DNA of 64,000 bases. Origin: Lichenifustis flavocetrariae. GTDB lineage: Bacteria > Pseudomonadota > Alphaproteobacteria > Rhizobiales > Beijerinckiaceae. This document shows positions 44,483 through 54,093 of the stretch, in pieces. The notes below the pieces were generated by a model, which saw only the letters and a list, made by a program, of their open reading frames with translations, made no database searches and was not told the origin of the DNA. A program made the position numbers and the translations under genes. The stretch spans positions 186,001 to 250,000 of the forward strand of contig NZ_JAMOIM010000005.1 of NCBI RefSeq assembly GCF_026130545.1, read 5' to 3'. The first letter of the stretch is position 1, and every line of letters begins with the position of its first letter.

Positions 44483-44669
44483 GCGGCTTCAAGCCGAGCG
44501 TCAGTTTCGATTTTCAGGATGGGAATGGTGCCAGACGCTAAATGCCGTTTGGCTGGAAGGCGACGTCGAAGCCCTCGCCGCTTCCGGACCTTGGTTTATG
44601 ACTTGGCCCGCTTGGACTGTCACAGACGGGCCCGGCAAGCAGCACCTCTGACGGTGAACAGCAAATCCG

Positions 44670-45269
44670 TTACTGCTCCTTCTTGAACAGGTCCTGGAAG
44701 ATCAGCTTGCCCCACGTGCGGCCGCGCGCGTGCACCAGAGCGCCACCCTCATTGAGCTTTCCGAGCTTGATGGGTGCGAACCCGAGTTGTTTGGCCAAGG
44801 CCGCCACGGGACCGATCGCATCCTCGTCGTCGCTCGATAGAAACACCACCCGGTGGCCGCCCTCGACGACCGGATCGGCCGCGAGGGTGGCCGCAGCCAG
44901 GTGATTGAACCCTTTGACGAGCTTGGCGCCGTTGAACGCTTTCGCGACGACGGCTGAGGACGGAATACCCTCCAGCTCCTCAGGGACTGGAAACAGGTTC
45001 ATCGCGTCGATGACGGTCTTGCCGTCCCAACTCGGCAAAGCCTTCGCGACATCCCGATGCGACTCGTAACGGACCGCCAAAAAGATGACGTCGGCCTTGA
45101 CGGCTTCCGCCAGTGTTTTTGCAGTGACCTTAGGCCCGATCGCGGCCGCATCGGCTGCAAAGCTTTCCGGGTCGCGCGTAGTTGCCACGAACACCTCTAT
45201 GCCCTTGCGGGCAAACGCCTTGGCAAGAGCCTGGCCGATCTTGCCGAAACCGATAATTGCGTAGCTCAT
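44670..45269 (-). CDS. NADP-binding oxidoreductase of the F420-reductase-like family
   Basis: A 199-residue Rossmann protein (YAIIGFGKIGQALAKAFARKG) of the NADPH-dependent F420 reductase/YjgB-like group (COG2085). VIFLAVRYESH, TVIDAMNLF and VVAKAFNGAKLVKGFNHL follow the family pattern. Proteobacterial members probably do not use F420 but NADP and an unknown partner. It lies 70 bases downstream of an SDR gene on the same strand, opposite a LysR gene, a commonly seen trio. Because that SDR gene is interrupted, polar effects on this gene are possible. Confidence 0.88.
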   Translation of the reverse strand: MSYAIIGFGKIGQALAKAFARKGIEVFVATTRDPESFAADAAAIGPKVTAKTLAEAVKADVIFLAVRYESHRDVAKALPSWDGKTVIDAMNLFPVPEELEGIPSSAVVAKAFNGAKLVKGFNHLAAATLAADPVVEGGHRVVFLSSDDEDAIGPVAALAKQLGFAPIKLGKLNEGGALVHARGRTWGKLIFQDLFKKEQ

Positions 45270-45339
45270 AACTTTGTCTTTCAGTTTGCCGCGCCCGATG
45301 GCGCTCCGATCAATCGAATGAGGTGCCTGGCGCCGCGCG

Positions 45340-46074
45340 TCAGAGCTGTGCCAGGCCGCCGTCGACCGCGACCTCGCTGGCGGTCATGAAGCTGCTGTCC
45401 GGCGACGCGAGAAAGGCAGCCACGGCCCCGATCTCCGCCGGGTCGGCCATGCGCTGGAGCGGCGTCATCGAGGCGAAGACCTTCTGGCCCTCCTCGCCGA
45501 GCGCTTCCTTCGCGAGTTCGGTCGCGGTCGCGCCGGGCGACAGCACGTTGACCCGGATGCCTGTGCCCTTGAGGTCTTCCGCCCAGGTCCGAGCGAGGTT
45601 GCGCACGGCCGCCTTGCTGGCGCTGTAGGCAGTGAATCCAGGGGCGCCCGTGGTGCCGGCGCTCGACCCGGTCAGGATGATCGAACCGCCTTTGCCCATC
45701 AGCGGCAACGCCTTCTAAACCGTGAAGATCGTCCCCTTCACATTGGTGTCGAAGGTTTCGTCAATGTGCCTGCCGGTGATTTGGCCCAACGGAAGCGGGC
45801 TTCCCGCCCCGGCATTGGCGAAGACGATGTCGAGGGTTCCGCGCTCCGCCTTCACGGCGGCGTAGAGTCGGTCGAGGTCGGCCTCATCCGAGACCGAGCC
45901 TTTCACCGCGCGGGCTTTGGGCCCGAGCTCGGCCACGGCGGCGTCGAGCGCTTCCTGTCGACGGCCGAAGATGAAGACGAAGGCACCCTCCTCGATAAAG
46001 CGCTTTGCTGCGGCGCGGCCGATGCCGGTGGCACCGCCCGTGACGACAGCAACCTTACCTTCAAGCTTTCCCAT
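45340..46074 (-). pseudogene. SDR family oxidoreductase interrupted by an in-frame amber codon
   Basis: The front half (46074-45718) encodes a normal SDR start: LEGKVAVVTGGATGIGRAAA (NAD(P)-binding TGxxxGxG) and FANAGAG. The back half (45714-45340) has GGSIILTGSSAG and the catalytic YSASK, and ends GGLAQL. Both lie in the same frame and are separated only by a TAG at 45717-45715, where relatives have CAG (FTVQKALPLM). No bases are lost, so this is one C-to-T change, an assembly error or a read-through case. Without suppression the product stops at 119 residues, before the active site. A strong AAGGAG precedes the ATG. The full protein would be 244 residues. Confidence 0.88.
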
Positions 46075-46283
46075 GACTTCTCCTTCCAGGCTTCCGCTTC
46101 GGGTCGTTCGGGGACGCCCCGGTCACCTCAAAGTAGGTCCGCCGGAGTCAGGCGCTGAGTGCGGATGCGCGCACATCGGTGGTGCGAAAACGATCCGGTG
46201 CGACGACTGACGGCACCCGCAACGATCGGTGCCCGCCGTTCGGAACTGGGCCGCACCCATCGTGCATAAGCTGGAACGGCCGT

Positions 46284-46299
46284 TCGTATCGCTCTACGA
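46284..46299. promoter_or_regulatory. Inverted repeat in the SDR/LysR divergent promoter
   Basis: TCGTA-N6-TACGA lies 52 bases before the LysR start and about 210 bases from the SDR start. Its dyad and position suit a LysR-type binding site, although the spacing is not the strict T-N11-A. Confidence 0.35.
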
Positions 46300-46350
46300 T
46301 GCGTTGAATACGAGGTTCGGCAGGCGCAAAGCGCGGCGCAAGATTGCACC

Positions 46351-47247
46351 ATGATCGACTGGGACGACGTTCGCTACTTTCTTGCCGTCGCACGCGAAGG
46401 CTCGGTGCGGGCTGCCGCCGGGCGCCTCGGGGTGAACCACGCGACCGTGCTGCGACGCATCGCTCAGCTCGAGGAACGCCTCGGGGCGCAGATGTTCGAA
46501 AAGCTGCCCGCGGGCTATCGCCTGACGGCCGCTGGCGAGGAGGTCCTCGATCTCGCGAAACAGATGGAAGCGTCGTCGCACCAGCTGGAAACGCGCGTCC
46601 TCGGTCGCGACCAGAGCGTGCGAGGGCTTCTGCGGGTGACGCTGACGCCGCCTCTCGCGACCCACCTGCTCATGCCGGACTTCGCCGATTTCGCGCGCCT
46701 GCATCCGGACATCGAGATGGAAATCTTGTCGTCCGGTGAGCTGGCAAATCTGACCAACCGGGAGGCCGATGTCGCGATCCGCGTCGTTTACGACCGCAAA
46801 ACCCTACCGCTGAACCTTCACGGCTTGAAGGGACCGGAGCTGTTCGGCGGCGTCTACATAGGTCGCGATCGACTAGAAGCGTGGCGTGCCGGCGCGCCCG
46901 ATCCCATCCGGTGGATTGTCATCAGCATGCATGGAATTCCGGATTGGGCCAGCGAGGGTGAGGTCCGCACGACGGGCGTTCCATTCAGGACCACGGACGC
47001 CGACGCGCAGATCGTTGCTGTGCGGCAAGGCCTCGGGATCACGACACTGCCGTGCTTCATTGGCGATGCCGACCCCCTTCTCGCGAGGGTGCCGGGTACC
47101 GACCTGCACATGTACGGAACGGTCTGGCTTCTCACACAGGGCGAGACACGCAAGACGAAGCGCGTGCGGCTCTTCACCGAATTCGTATCAAACAGGCTCG
47201 CCGTCTACGCGCAGCTTCTCGCGGGCCAGTCCGTACAACGAGACTGA
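46351..47247 (+). CDS. LysR family transcriptional regulator
   Basis: A 298-residue LysR protein. The N-terminal helix-turn-helix is WDDVRYFLAVAREGSVRAAA followed by LGVNHATVLRRIAQLEERLG, the variant found in the subgroup that often controls SDR and oxidoreductase genes. The effector domain starts near residue 90 (GLLRVTLTPPLATHLLMPDF). It is divergent from the interrupted SDR gene and the F420-reductase-like gene and likely controls them. The inducer is unknown. Confidence 0.92.
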   Translation: MIDWDDVRYFLAVAREGSVRAAAGRLGVNHATVLRRIAQLEERLGAQMFEKLPAGYRLTAAGEEVLDLAKQMEASSHQLETRVLGRDQSVRGLLRVTLTPPLATHLLMPDFADFARLHPDIEMEILSSGELANLTNREADVAIRVVYDRKTLPLNLHGLKGPELFGGVYIGRDRLEAWRAGAPDPIRWIVISMHGIPDWASEGEVRTTGVPFRTTDADAQIVAVRQGLGITTLPCFIGDADPLLARVPGTDLHMYGTVWLLTQGETRKTKRVRLFTEFVSNRLAVYAQLLAGQSVQRD

Positions 47248-47369
47248 CGGGTGGCAGGTCGCAGGCGACGCCTGAAGTGAGAAAGTGCTTGCAAGCGGAC
47301 ATCCCGAGCGTCGCATCCTCCATAAAACACACAAATTCAAACCGATCCGCTGCCACTATCAACGATGAT

Positions 47370-47397
47370 TTGACCTCCAGGCCAGGACCGCTATGAC
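47370..47397 (+). promoter_or_regulatory. Promoter of coaBC
   Basis: TTGACC (47370-47375), a 16-base spacer and TATGAC (47392-47397) form a good sigma-70-type promoter about 55 bases before the coaBC start. Confidence 0.5.
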
Positions 47398-47451
47398 GAA
47401 GCGGGAGCACGGGCGGTTCGGCCGCCCACTCTGCGTCCGCGACGGTGCAGC

Positions 47452-48726
47452 ATGGCCGAACAGAGCTTGGCGGGCAAAAGGATCCTGCTTGTGATTGGCG
47501 GCGGGATCGCGGCCTACAAGGCGCTCGATCTCATTCGCCGGCTGCGCGAACGCGGTGCCGTTGTTCGTGCTGTCATGACCACCGCTGCCAAAGCCTTCGT
47601 GACACCGTTGTCGGTGGCCAGCCTCACCGGCACCCCTGTTCATGACGAGCTGTTCTCACTGACCGCCGAGTCTGAGATGGGGCACATCGAGTTGTCGCGC
47701 GCCGCCGATCTCGTGATCGTCGCGCCCGCCACCGCGAACCTCATGGCCCGGATGGCGCACGGACTCGCCGACGATCTGGCCTCGACGTTGCTGCTCGCGA
47801 CCGACAAACGGACCCTGATCGCGCCCGCCATGAATCTGCGCATGTGGCTGCATCCGGCCACGGGCCGGAACCTCGACACGCTGCGCCGGGATGGGGTTCT
47901 GGTGGTGGGTCCGGACGATGGATCGATGGCATGCGGCGAATACGGCCCGGGCCGAATGGCGGAGCCGCTGGCCATCGTGGCGGCGGCCGAACAAGCGCTC
48001 CAAAGCGACACGCGTTTGCGCCTCCCGCAGGCCGTCGCGGCCTTGCAGCCGGGTGCCACCGGACCTCTCACAGGGCGGCACGTTCTGATCACATCCGGGC
48101 CGACGCATGAGCCCATCGATCCGGTGCGCTACATCGCCAATCGCTCGTCCGGCAAGCAGGGTCACGCCATCGCGGAGGCCGCGATCGAGGCTGGCGCGAC
48201 CGTGACGCTCGTCTCCGGACCCGTTTCCCTGCCGGACCCGGCTGGCGCCCGCATCATCCGGGTCGAGACCGCACGCGAGATGCTCGATGCCGTCGAGCAT
48301 GCCCTGCCGGCCGACCTCTTTGTCGCGACGGCCGCGGTGGCCGATTGGCGGCCGTCGCGACAAAACGACAGCAAGTTGAAGAAGCACTCTGACGGGGAGC
48401 CCCTCGCGCTCTCCCTCATCGAGAACCCGGACATTCTCGCCACGGTCGGCCGCAGCGCCTCGGCCCGGCCTCGACTGGTGATCGGCTTTGCGGCCGAGAC
48501 CGACCGACTTCTCGAACACGCAACCGCCAAGCTCGACCGCAAGGGCTGCGACATGATCGTGGCCAACGATGTCGGGCCGACCACCGGCGTGATGGGAGGC
48601 GACCGCAACACTGTCCATCTTGTCACGCGCGCCGGAATCGAAAGCTGGCCAACCCTCTCCAAGATCGATGTCGCGCGGCGCCTGATCGCGCGCTGCGCCG
48701 AAACCCTCACCGGAATCTTGCCGTGA
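47452..48726 (+). CDS. coaBC: Bifunctional phosphopantothenoylcysteine decarboxylase/phosphopantothenate-cysteine ligase
   Basis: This enzyme makes 4'-phosphopantetheine for coenzyme A in two steps. The N-terminal CoaC domain (residues 1-185) is a flavoprotein with [10 protein letters not shown], the catalytic His in [20 protein letters not shown] and a Cys in [13 protein letters not shown]. The C-terminal CoaB domain (from 200) has [25 protein letters not shown] (CTP/cysteine ligase) and AAVADWRPS. Length is 424 residues. It overlaps dut by four bases (GTGA), a conserved alphaproteobacterial pairing. Confidence 0.97.
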   Translation: MAEQSLAGKRILLVIGGGIAAYKALDLIRRLRERGAVVRAVMTTAAKAFVTPLSVASLTGTPVHDELFSLTAESEMGHIELSRAADLVIVAPATANLMARMAHGLADDLASTLLLATDKRTLIAPAMNLRMWLHPATGRNLDTLRRDGVLVVGPDDGSMACGEYGPGRMAEPLAIVAAAEQALQSDTRLRLPQAVAALQPGATGPLTGRHVLITSGPTHEPIDPVRYIANRSSGKQGHAIAEAAIEAGATVTLVSGPVSLPDPAGARIIRVETAREMLDAVEHALPADLFVATAAVADWRPSRQNDSKLKKHSDGEPLALSLIENPDILATVGRSASARPRLVIGFAAETDRLLEHATAKLDRKGCDMIVANDVGPTTGVMGGDRNTVHLVTRAGIESWPTLSKIDVARRLIARCAETLTGILP

Positions 48727-49196
48727 CCCCCACATCCGTCTTCATCCGCCGTCTCGACCATGCCGCCGACCTGCCGCTGCCGAGCTATCAAACCACAGGC
48801 GCCGCGGGTGTCGATCTCGTGGCGGCGCTGCCGGCGAACACCACCCTCGTCCTCGAACCGGGGGCGCGCGACATCGTGCCGACCGGGTTGAGCCTGTCTT
48901 TGCCGTCGGGTTGGGAAGCACAGGTGCGGCCGCGCTCCGGCCTCGCGCTCAACCATGGCGTGACGGTTCTCAATGCCCCTGGAACGATCGACAGCGACTA
49001 TCGCGGGGAGATCCAGGTGGTGCTGATCAACCACGGCAGCGAACCCTTCATGATCCACCGCGGCAGCCGGATCGCCCAGATGGTGCTCGCGCGCTACGAG
49101 CGTGTGACCTGGTCCGAACAGGCGAGCCTCGACATGACGCAACGTGGTGCCGGTGCCTTCGGTTCGACCGGGCTCGATATTGCAGGAACGCCTTGA
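48723..49196 (+). CDS. dut: dUTP diphosphatase
   Basis: It hydrolyses dUTP to dUMP, keeping uracil out of DNA and supplying thymidylate synthesis. The 157-residue trimeric enzyme shows the five dUTPase motifs: [39 protein letters not shown] and the glycine-rich end [10 protein letters not shown]. It uses a GTG start overlapping the coaBC stop. The Rrf2 gene starts four bases after its stop. Confidence 0.97.
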   Translation: MTPTSVFIRRLDHAADLPLPSYQTTGAAGVDLVAALPANTTLVLEPGARDIVPTGLSLSLPSGWEAQVRPRSGLALNHGVTVLNAPGTIDSDYRGEIQVVLINHGSEPFMIHRGSRIAQMVLARYERVTWSEQASLDMTQRGAGAFGSTGLDIAGTP

Positions 49197-49200
49197 GCCG

Positions 49201-49644
49201 ATGGTTCCCCGGCGCATTCTGCTGGCGCTCGCCATCGTGGTCGATGTGGCGCTCCATGCGCGCGGACAGCCGGTCGCTGCCAAGGCGCTCGCGGAGCGTC
49301 ACCACCTCACCCCCCGCCATCTCGAACCGCTCCTGCAGCGGCTCGTGCGGACGGGTGTCCTGAAAGGCACGCGCGGACCTCGCGGCGGCTATGAACTGGC
49401 CCGTGAGCGACGGCGGATCAGCGCCGGCGAGATCATGCGCGTGCTTCTGAAGGACGCGGAAGAGAGCCAGCCTCCCCCCAGGACGTCGGGCTTGCTCGAA
49501 GACGTGATCGCACCGGCTCTTGCGGGTGCGACGGAATCCTTTTTGAACAGGTTGGACGAGTTGACGGTTGAGGACCTTTGCCGACGGGCCGGAGACAAGC
49601 GGATTCTTTCCGCAAGTGCGACCACCGACGAGTTTCACATCTGA
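49201..49644 (+). CDS. Rrf2 family transcriptional regulator
   Basis: A 147-residue winged-helix regulator (AAKALAERHHLTPRHLEPLL then GVLKGTRGPRGGYELAR, the Rrf2 wing). Only one Cys is present (EDLCRRAG), so the iron-sulfur cluster of IscR/NsrR is absent and it is more like CymR. It directly precedes cysK, which fits a role in cysteine or sulfur control. It starts four bases after dut and may be co-transcribed with coaBC-dut. Confidence 0.88.
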   Translation: MVPRRILLALAIVVDVALHARGQPVAAKALAERHHLTPRHLEPLLQRLVRTGVLKGTRGPRGGYELARERRRISAGEIMRVLLKDAEESQPPPRTSGLLEDVIAPALAGATESFLNRLDELTVEDLCRRAGDKRILSASATTDEFHI

Positions 49645-49649
49645 TCCAG

Positions 49650-49675
49650 CCGTCGTATATAAATTCGCTAGACGG
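49650..49675. promoter_or_regulatory. Dyad and promoter region upstream of cysK
   Basis: CCGTC and GACGG flank an AT-rich core (TATATAAATTCGC) about 40 bases before the cysK start. The core could serve as the -10 and the dyad as an Rrf2-type operator; both are tentative. Confidence 0.35.
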
Positions 49676-49713
49676 ACCTGACGGTCCCGACCGCAAATCC
49701 CAGGGAGAACCCC

Positions 49714-50721
49714 ATGTCATTGGCCCATATTCGATCCGACGAAAGCGCCGCGAATGACGACACCGCCCAGCGCAAGCCGGGACGCGGCAGGATCTATGAC
49801 TCGATCACGGCGACGATCGGCGACACGCCGCTGGTTCGCTTCTCGCGCATCGCGAAGGAGAAGAACGTCAAGGCCGAATTGCTGGGCAAGCTCGAATTCT
49901 TCAACCCGATCTCCAGCGTCAAGGACCGGATCGGCGTCAACATGATCGACGGGCTTGAGAAGGCCGGCCGCATCTCGCCCGGCCGCACCACGCTGATCGA
50001 GCCGACCTCGGGCAATACCGGCATCGCTCTCGCGTTCGTGGCCGCCGCCCGGGGCTACAAGCTGAAGCTCGTGATGCCCGAATCCATGTCGGTCGAGCGG
50101 CGCAAGATGCTGGCCCTCCTGGGTGCGGATCTGGTGCTGACCCCCGCGGCCCAAGGCATGAAGGGTGCCATCGCCAAAGCCAACGAACTGCTGGCCGAGG
50201 ATCCCGAGGCGGTGATCCCGCAGCAGTTTGAAAACCCGGATAATCCGGCCATCCACCGCCGCACGACCGCGGAGGAGATCTGGAACGACACCAACGGGCA
50301 AGTTGACGTGTTCGTCTCCGGCGTCGGGACCGGCGGCACCATCACGGGCGTCGGACAGGTTTTAAAGAGCCGAAATCCTGCCCTGCGGGTTGTGGCGGTG
50401 GAGCCTGAGGATTCGCCGGTTCTGTCGGGCGGCCAGCCGGGGCCGCACAAGATCCAGGGGATCGGAGCCGGCTTCGTGCCCGCGGTGCTCGACCGCGCCG
50501 TGATCGACGAAGTCGTGACCGTGAGCAATCAGACGTCGTTCGACACCGCCCGGCTTCTTGCACGGATCGAGGGAACACCGGTCGGAATCTCATCGGGCGC
50601 GGCCGTGGCGGCGGCCATCGAGGTCGGCAGCCGGCCTGAAATGGAAGGCAAGCGGATCGTGATCATCATCCCGTCCTTCGCCGAGCGCTACCTCTCGACC
50701 GCGCTGTTCGACGGGCTCTGA
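49714..50721 (+). CDS. cysK: Cysteine synthase (O-acetylserine sulfhydrylase)
   Basis: A PLP enzyme making cysteine from O-acetylserine and sulfide. In 335 residues the PLP Lys is in [20 protein letters not shown] and the phosphate loop [13 protein letters not shown] are present, and [11 protein letters not shown] and [11 protein letters not shown] complete the active site. About 25 extra residues at the N terminus are polar and family-variable. GGGAG precedes the ATG. The upstream Rrf2 gene suggests cysteine-responsive control. Confidence 0.96.
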   Translation: MSLAHIRSDESAANDDTAQRKPGRGRIYDSITATIGDTPLVRFSRIAKEKNVKAELLGKLEFFNPISSVKDRIGVNMIDGLEKAGRISPGRTTLIEPTSGNTGIALAFVAAARGYKLKLVMPESMSVERRKMLALLGADLVLTPAAQGMKGAIAKANELLAEDPEAVIPQQFENPDNPAIHRRTTAEEIWNDTNGQVDVFVSGVGTGGTITGVGQVLKSRNPALRVVAVEPEDSPVLSGGQPGPHKIQGIGAGFVPAVLDRAVIDEVVTVSNQTSFDTARLLARIEGTPVGISSGAAVAAAIEVGSRPEMEGKRIVIIIPSFAERYLSTALFDGL

Positions 50722-50747
50722 GGAGCCACCGTTCATCGAGCATCGGA

Positions 50748-50772
50748 CTGGAGATCCGTTCGGCATCTCCAG
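50748..50772 (+). terminator. Hairpin downstream of cysK
   Basis: CTGGAGAT and ATCTCCAG form a perfect eight-base-pair stem with a nine-base loop, 26 bases after the cysK stop. There is no T-run, so it may protect the mRNA end or assist Rho rather than act as an intrinsic terminator. Confidence 0.4.
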
Positions 50773-50937
50773 CTCCATCGCTCGTCATATGACTAGGCGC
50801 AAGCGACACCGCATTGAGGGACGCGCAAGGTCCGGCATCCTTCGATGCGAATTCTTCACCGCCCCCACCTAGACCCCTACAAGAAGAAGGGCGCGCACGA
50901 GGCAAATCGCCGGCGACATGAAGCACAATGTTCCTCG

Positions 50938-51906
50938 TTATAGGCCTAGGCTTATTGGCTTGTTGGCGAGGCTCTTGCGGGCCCGAGACCCGACATCACC
51001 ACAGGTTTCCGAGAAGTAGGCCGTGGCGTGGTCGGTAAATTGCCGCAAGATCTGTCCGGGATGGGCGACGTCACGCGAAGCGAGCACAATGCGGAGCGGG
51101 CGAACGTCGTCGCTGATGGTGAGGGTTTTCACCTCACGACCATCGTAGGTCAGGGAGGACGGTGGTCGCATCACCAGCAGCGTGAAGCCGAAACCCGCCG
51201 CAACTGCGCTCCGCACAGCTTCGAGAGAGGACGACACATAAGACATGGCTGGTGCGAGGCCATGTTCGGCGAGCAGTTCCTCGAAGTAGGCGCGGCTCCC
51301 AGGCCCTTCGAGCATCACGTAGCGCTCATCTCGCAAGTCCGCCAAGGCGATCGATTGGCCCTTCGCAAGAGGATGATCGGCGGCCAGCACCACCATGGGC
51401 CGAAGCTCGGCGAGCGTCGCGACTGCCAAGCCGTCCAGTGCGGCCCCGCGATCGTAGGTCACGGCGACATCGATCGAACCGGTCCGGGCCGCCTCCGGGA
51501 GTTCGGCAAGCGACATCTCTCGTGGCTGGACCACGACACCGGGGGCCGCAACCGCAAAGCCGCGGATCAGGCCGGCGGAATAGAAGGGCGACAATGTTGC
51601 AAAGATTCCAAGGCGGATCTCGCCTGCGGTCTCGGCCGCCAGCGCCGCCGCTTCGCGCTGCACCTGCTCGGCCTGCTGTTCGAGCCGCGTGGCGTGCTGG
51701 AGGAAGATGCGGCCCTGCATGGTCAACGTCAGACCGCGCGCATGGTGCCGGTCGAACAGCACCAGTCCCGTCACGTCCTCGAGCTTCTCGATAGCCTGCG
51801 CCACAGAGGGCTGGGAGATGTTGAGCACACGGGCCGCCTGAGCGATTCCGCCGTGCGTCGCCACGGTCCGAAAATAGGTACACTGGCGAAGTGTGAAGCG
51901 AAGCAT
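50938..51906 (-). CDS. LysR family regulator, divergent from the Rieske oxygenase gene
   Basis: A 322-residue LysR protein: RFTLRQCTYFRTVATHGGIA with VLNISQPSVAQAIEKLED is the helix-turn-helix. The effector domain (from about 90) contains GSIDVAVTYDRG. It is closely similar in layout and wording to the other LysR of this region (58106-59056), so the two are probably paralogues reading related ligands. It is divergent from the Rieske oxygenase gene and likely controls it. The ATG at 51906 opens directly into the helix-turn-helix, as usual. Confidence 0.9.
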   Translation of the reverse strand: MLRFTLRQCTYFRTVATHGGIAQAARVLNISQPSVAQAIEKLEDVTGLVLFDRHHARGLTLTMQGRIFLQHATRLEQQAEQVQREAAALAAETAGEIRLGIFATLSPFYSAGLIRGFAVAAPGVVVQPREMSLAELPEAARTGSIDVAVTYDRGAALDGLAVATLAELRPMVVLAADHPLAKGQSIALADLRDERYVMLEGPGSRAYFEELLAEHGLAPAMSYVSSSLEAVRSAVAAGFGFTLLVMRPPSSLTYDGREVKTLTISDDVRPLRIVLASRDVAHPGQILRQFTDHATAYFSETCGDVGSRARKSLANKPISLGL

Positions 51907-51910
51907 ATCG

Positions 51911-51927
51911 TTGCTGGTCTCATGCAA
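51911..51927. promoter_or_regulatory. LysR-type inverted repeat
   Basis: TTGC-N9-GCAA (containing T-N11-A style symmetry) lies five bases upstream of the LysR start and about 95 bases before the Rieske gene. It is a candidate recognition or autoregulation site. Confidence 0.3.
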
Positions 51928-52022
51928 GGTTATTTGAGTTTTGCGCTTTCTTGAATTTGGCTCAGTCTTCGCCCAGCCGCTCGTTCCAAACATAGCGGCA
52001 CCGATGCCGAGAGAGGACCCTG

Positions 52023-53177
52023 ATGTCGCCTGCTCAACCAAGCGCCGAATTGCTCGAAGCGGCGCAACGGCCCTTTCCCGACGCCAAAGCCATGCCACCG
52101 AGCGTGTACACGAGCACCGCGTTTCTGGCGCGGGAGATCGAGACGATCTTCTCCAAGGAATGGATGTGCGTCGGCCGGTCGAGCAGCCTGGCTCAACCCG
52201 GTGACTATCTCACCTATGAGCTCGCGGGCCAGCCCGTGATGGTGTTGCGCGATCAAGCGGGCGCTCTTCGCGCCTTCTCGAACGTGTGCCTGCACCGCAT
52301 GTCGACGCTGATCGAGGGCACGGGCAACAAGCGCGCGATCGTCTGCCCCTACCATGCCTGGACCTATGGGCTCGACGGCCGGCTCCGCGGTGCGCCGTTC
52401 ATGACGGCGACCACCGGGTTCTGCAAGGACGACTACGTGCTGCCGTCGATCCGCTGCGAGGAGTGGCTCGGCTGGATCTATATCACGCTCGACCGGGAAC
52501 GCCCGAGCGTTTCCACGACCCTCGCACCCGTGGCCGACATGGTGTCGGACTACGGGATGGAGAACTACGTCGAGTGCTTCCGAGAGACCCACGTGTGGGA
52601 CACCAACTGGAAGGTGCTGGCCGAGAATTTCATGGAGAGTTACCACCTCCCGGTGTGCCATGCCGACACGGTGGGCGGGCATTCCAAGCTGTCCGAGATG
52701 GAGTGCCCCCCCGGCCTCGCGGCCTTCAACTATCATTGGATCACCAAGGAGGCGTCGCTGCCAATCGGCAACGCGCACCCCTCCAACACCCGGCTCGAGG
52801 GCCGCTGGCGCAAGACGACGGCCTTGCTCGCCCTTTATCCGAGCCACCTGATCACCCTCACGCCCGGTTATTTTTGGTACCTCTCGCTTCACCCAAAGGG
52901 CACCGGCCAGGTCGCCATGATCTTTGGCGGCGGCCTGTCGCCCGAGTTCATGGCCGATCCGCGCGCCGACGAATATGTGGCGACACTGAAGACACTTCTC
53001 GATGACGTGAACGTCGAGGATCGCGGCTGCACCGAGAAGGTGTTCCGCGGCCTCAACGCCGCCACGGCGCGGGCAGGTCACCTGTCCTACCTTGAGCGTC
53101 CGATCTACGATTTCATGCATTACCTGGCCGACCGCACCACCGGCTTCGACCGTTCCTTTGCGCTCGCCGCGGAATAG
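52023..53177 (+). CDS. Rieske non-heme iron oxygenase, betaine/N-demethylase type
   Basis: A 384-residue oxygenase alpha subunit. The Rieske [2Fe-2S] ligands are C89-x-H91 and C108-x2-H111. The mononuclear iron site is ENFMESYHLPVCH (N202, E205, H208, H213). ENFMESYH and the short length place it with the glycine betaine (GbcA), stachydrine and carnitine oxygenases, which break C-N bonds of quaternary amines, rather than with aromatic dioxygenases. No reductase gene is nearby, so electrons must come from elsewhere. GAGAGG precedes the ATG. It is convergent with the ABC transporter genes and divergent from a LysR gene. Confidence 0.86.
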   Translation: MSPAQPSAELLEAAQRPFPDAKAMPPSVYTSTAFLAREIETIFSKEWMCVGRSSSLAQPGDYLTYELAGQPVMVLRDQAGALRAFSNVCLHRMSTLIEGTGNKRAIVCPYHAWTYGLDGRLRGAPFMTATTGFCKDDYVLPSIRCEEWLGWIYITLDRERPSVSTTLAPVADMVSDYGMENYVECFRETHVWDTNWKVLAENFMESYHLPVCHADTVGGHSKLSEMECPPGLAAFNYHWITKEASLPIGNAHPSNTRLEGRWRKTTALLALYPSHLITLTPGYFWYLSLHPKGTGQVAMIFGGGLSPEFMADPRADEYVATLKTLLDDVNVEDRGCTEKVFRGLNAATARAGHLSYLERPIYDFMHYLADRTTGFDRSFALAAE

Positions 53178-53235
53178 TTGCGCCACGGTCGAGGCGTCCT
53201 TCTGCCCCGGCGGAGAACGGGCGCCTCGCAATCCG

Positions 53236-54054
53236 CTATCGGGCGGGAGCTCCGGAGCGGCCCTGCAGCCAGCCGATCAGGAGGAACAGGACCACGGCAA
53301 AGACCGTCAATAGCCCGGCCATGGCCAGGATGCCCGGGTTGATCTGGTCGCGGATGCCGGCCCACATCTGGCGCGGGATTGTGCGCTGCTCCGTGCCGCC
53401 GATGAACAGGATCACCACGACCTCGTCGAACGAGGTCGCAAAGGCGAAGATACTGCCCGTTGCGACGCCCGGCAGGATCTGGGGCAGCATCACCCGCCGG
53501 AACACCTCCCACGGTGTTGCCCCAAGGCTCGCGGCCGCACGCGACAGGGTCGTGTCGAAGGCCATGAGACGCGCCGTCACCGTGATGACCACGAAGGGCG
53601 TGCCGAGCGCCGCATGGGCCAGGATGACCCCGCTATGCGTGTTGGTCAGGCCGAGGGGCGCGAAAACGAGGTAGAGGCTCACCGCGACGACGACGATCGG
53701 GATGATCATCGGCGCGATCAGGATCGGCACGATCACGCCACGCAGCGGGAAGCTCGGGCGACTGATGCCGATCGCCGCCAGCGTGCCCAACGCAGTCGCG
53801 ATCGCCGTAGCGCTGAGCCCGATCACGAAGCTGTTGAGAATAGCCATCCGCCATTCGGGCGATCCGAGAACGAGCTCGTACCAGCCGAGCGTCAGACCGG
53901 TCAGCGGGTAGGAGAAGTAGCTGCTCTGGTTGAACGAGAGTGGAACGATGATGAGGATCGGCGCGACCAGAAAGACCAGCACGGCGGCAGAGAACACCCG
54001 AACGCCGCGATGCGCGATCCGCTCGGACAGGACGGCGGTGGTCTCAGTGCTCAT
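53236..54054 (-). CDS. ABC transporter permease (PotC type)
   Basis: A 272-residue inner-membrane permease with six helices. The EAA loop is AAASLGATPWEVFRRVMLPQILPG, which docks to the ATPase. It belongs to the polyamine/opine/2-aminoethylphosphonate importer group. It is the last gene of the importer set, starting 40 bases after the PotB-type gene. It forms the translocation pore with that protein. Confidence 0.93.
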   Translation of the reverse strand: MSTETTAVLSERIAHRGVRVFSAAVLVFLVAPILIIVPLSFNQSSYFSYPLTGLTLGWYELVLGSPEWRMAILNSFVIGLSATAIATALGTLAAIGISRPSFPLRGVIVPILIAPMIIPIVVVAVSLYLVFAPLGLTNTHSGVILAHAALGTPFVVITVTARLMAFDTTLSRAAASLGATPWEVFRRVMLPQILPGVATGSIFAFATSFDEVVVILFIGGTEQRTIPRQMWAGIRDQINPGILAMAGLLTVFAVVLFLLIGWLQGRSGAPAR

Positions 54055-54093
54055 GATCGCCGCCCGGACGTGATTGTTTGATGGTTTCCCATG

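Noticed and set aside
44516-44651. Open frame with a protein-like Trp-rich tail after the diguanylate cyclase gene
   Set aside because: It has no usable start codon near the tail; upstream it is only the alternative frame of the cyclase gene. It could be a gene remnant, but there is no support.
45340-45708. Second half of the SDR annotated as a separate gene from a TTG start
   Set aside because: It lacks a ribosome site and a cofactor-binding half, and is in frame with the first half; one broken gene explains both.
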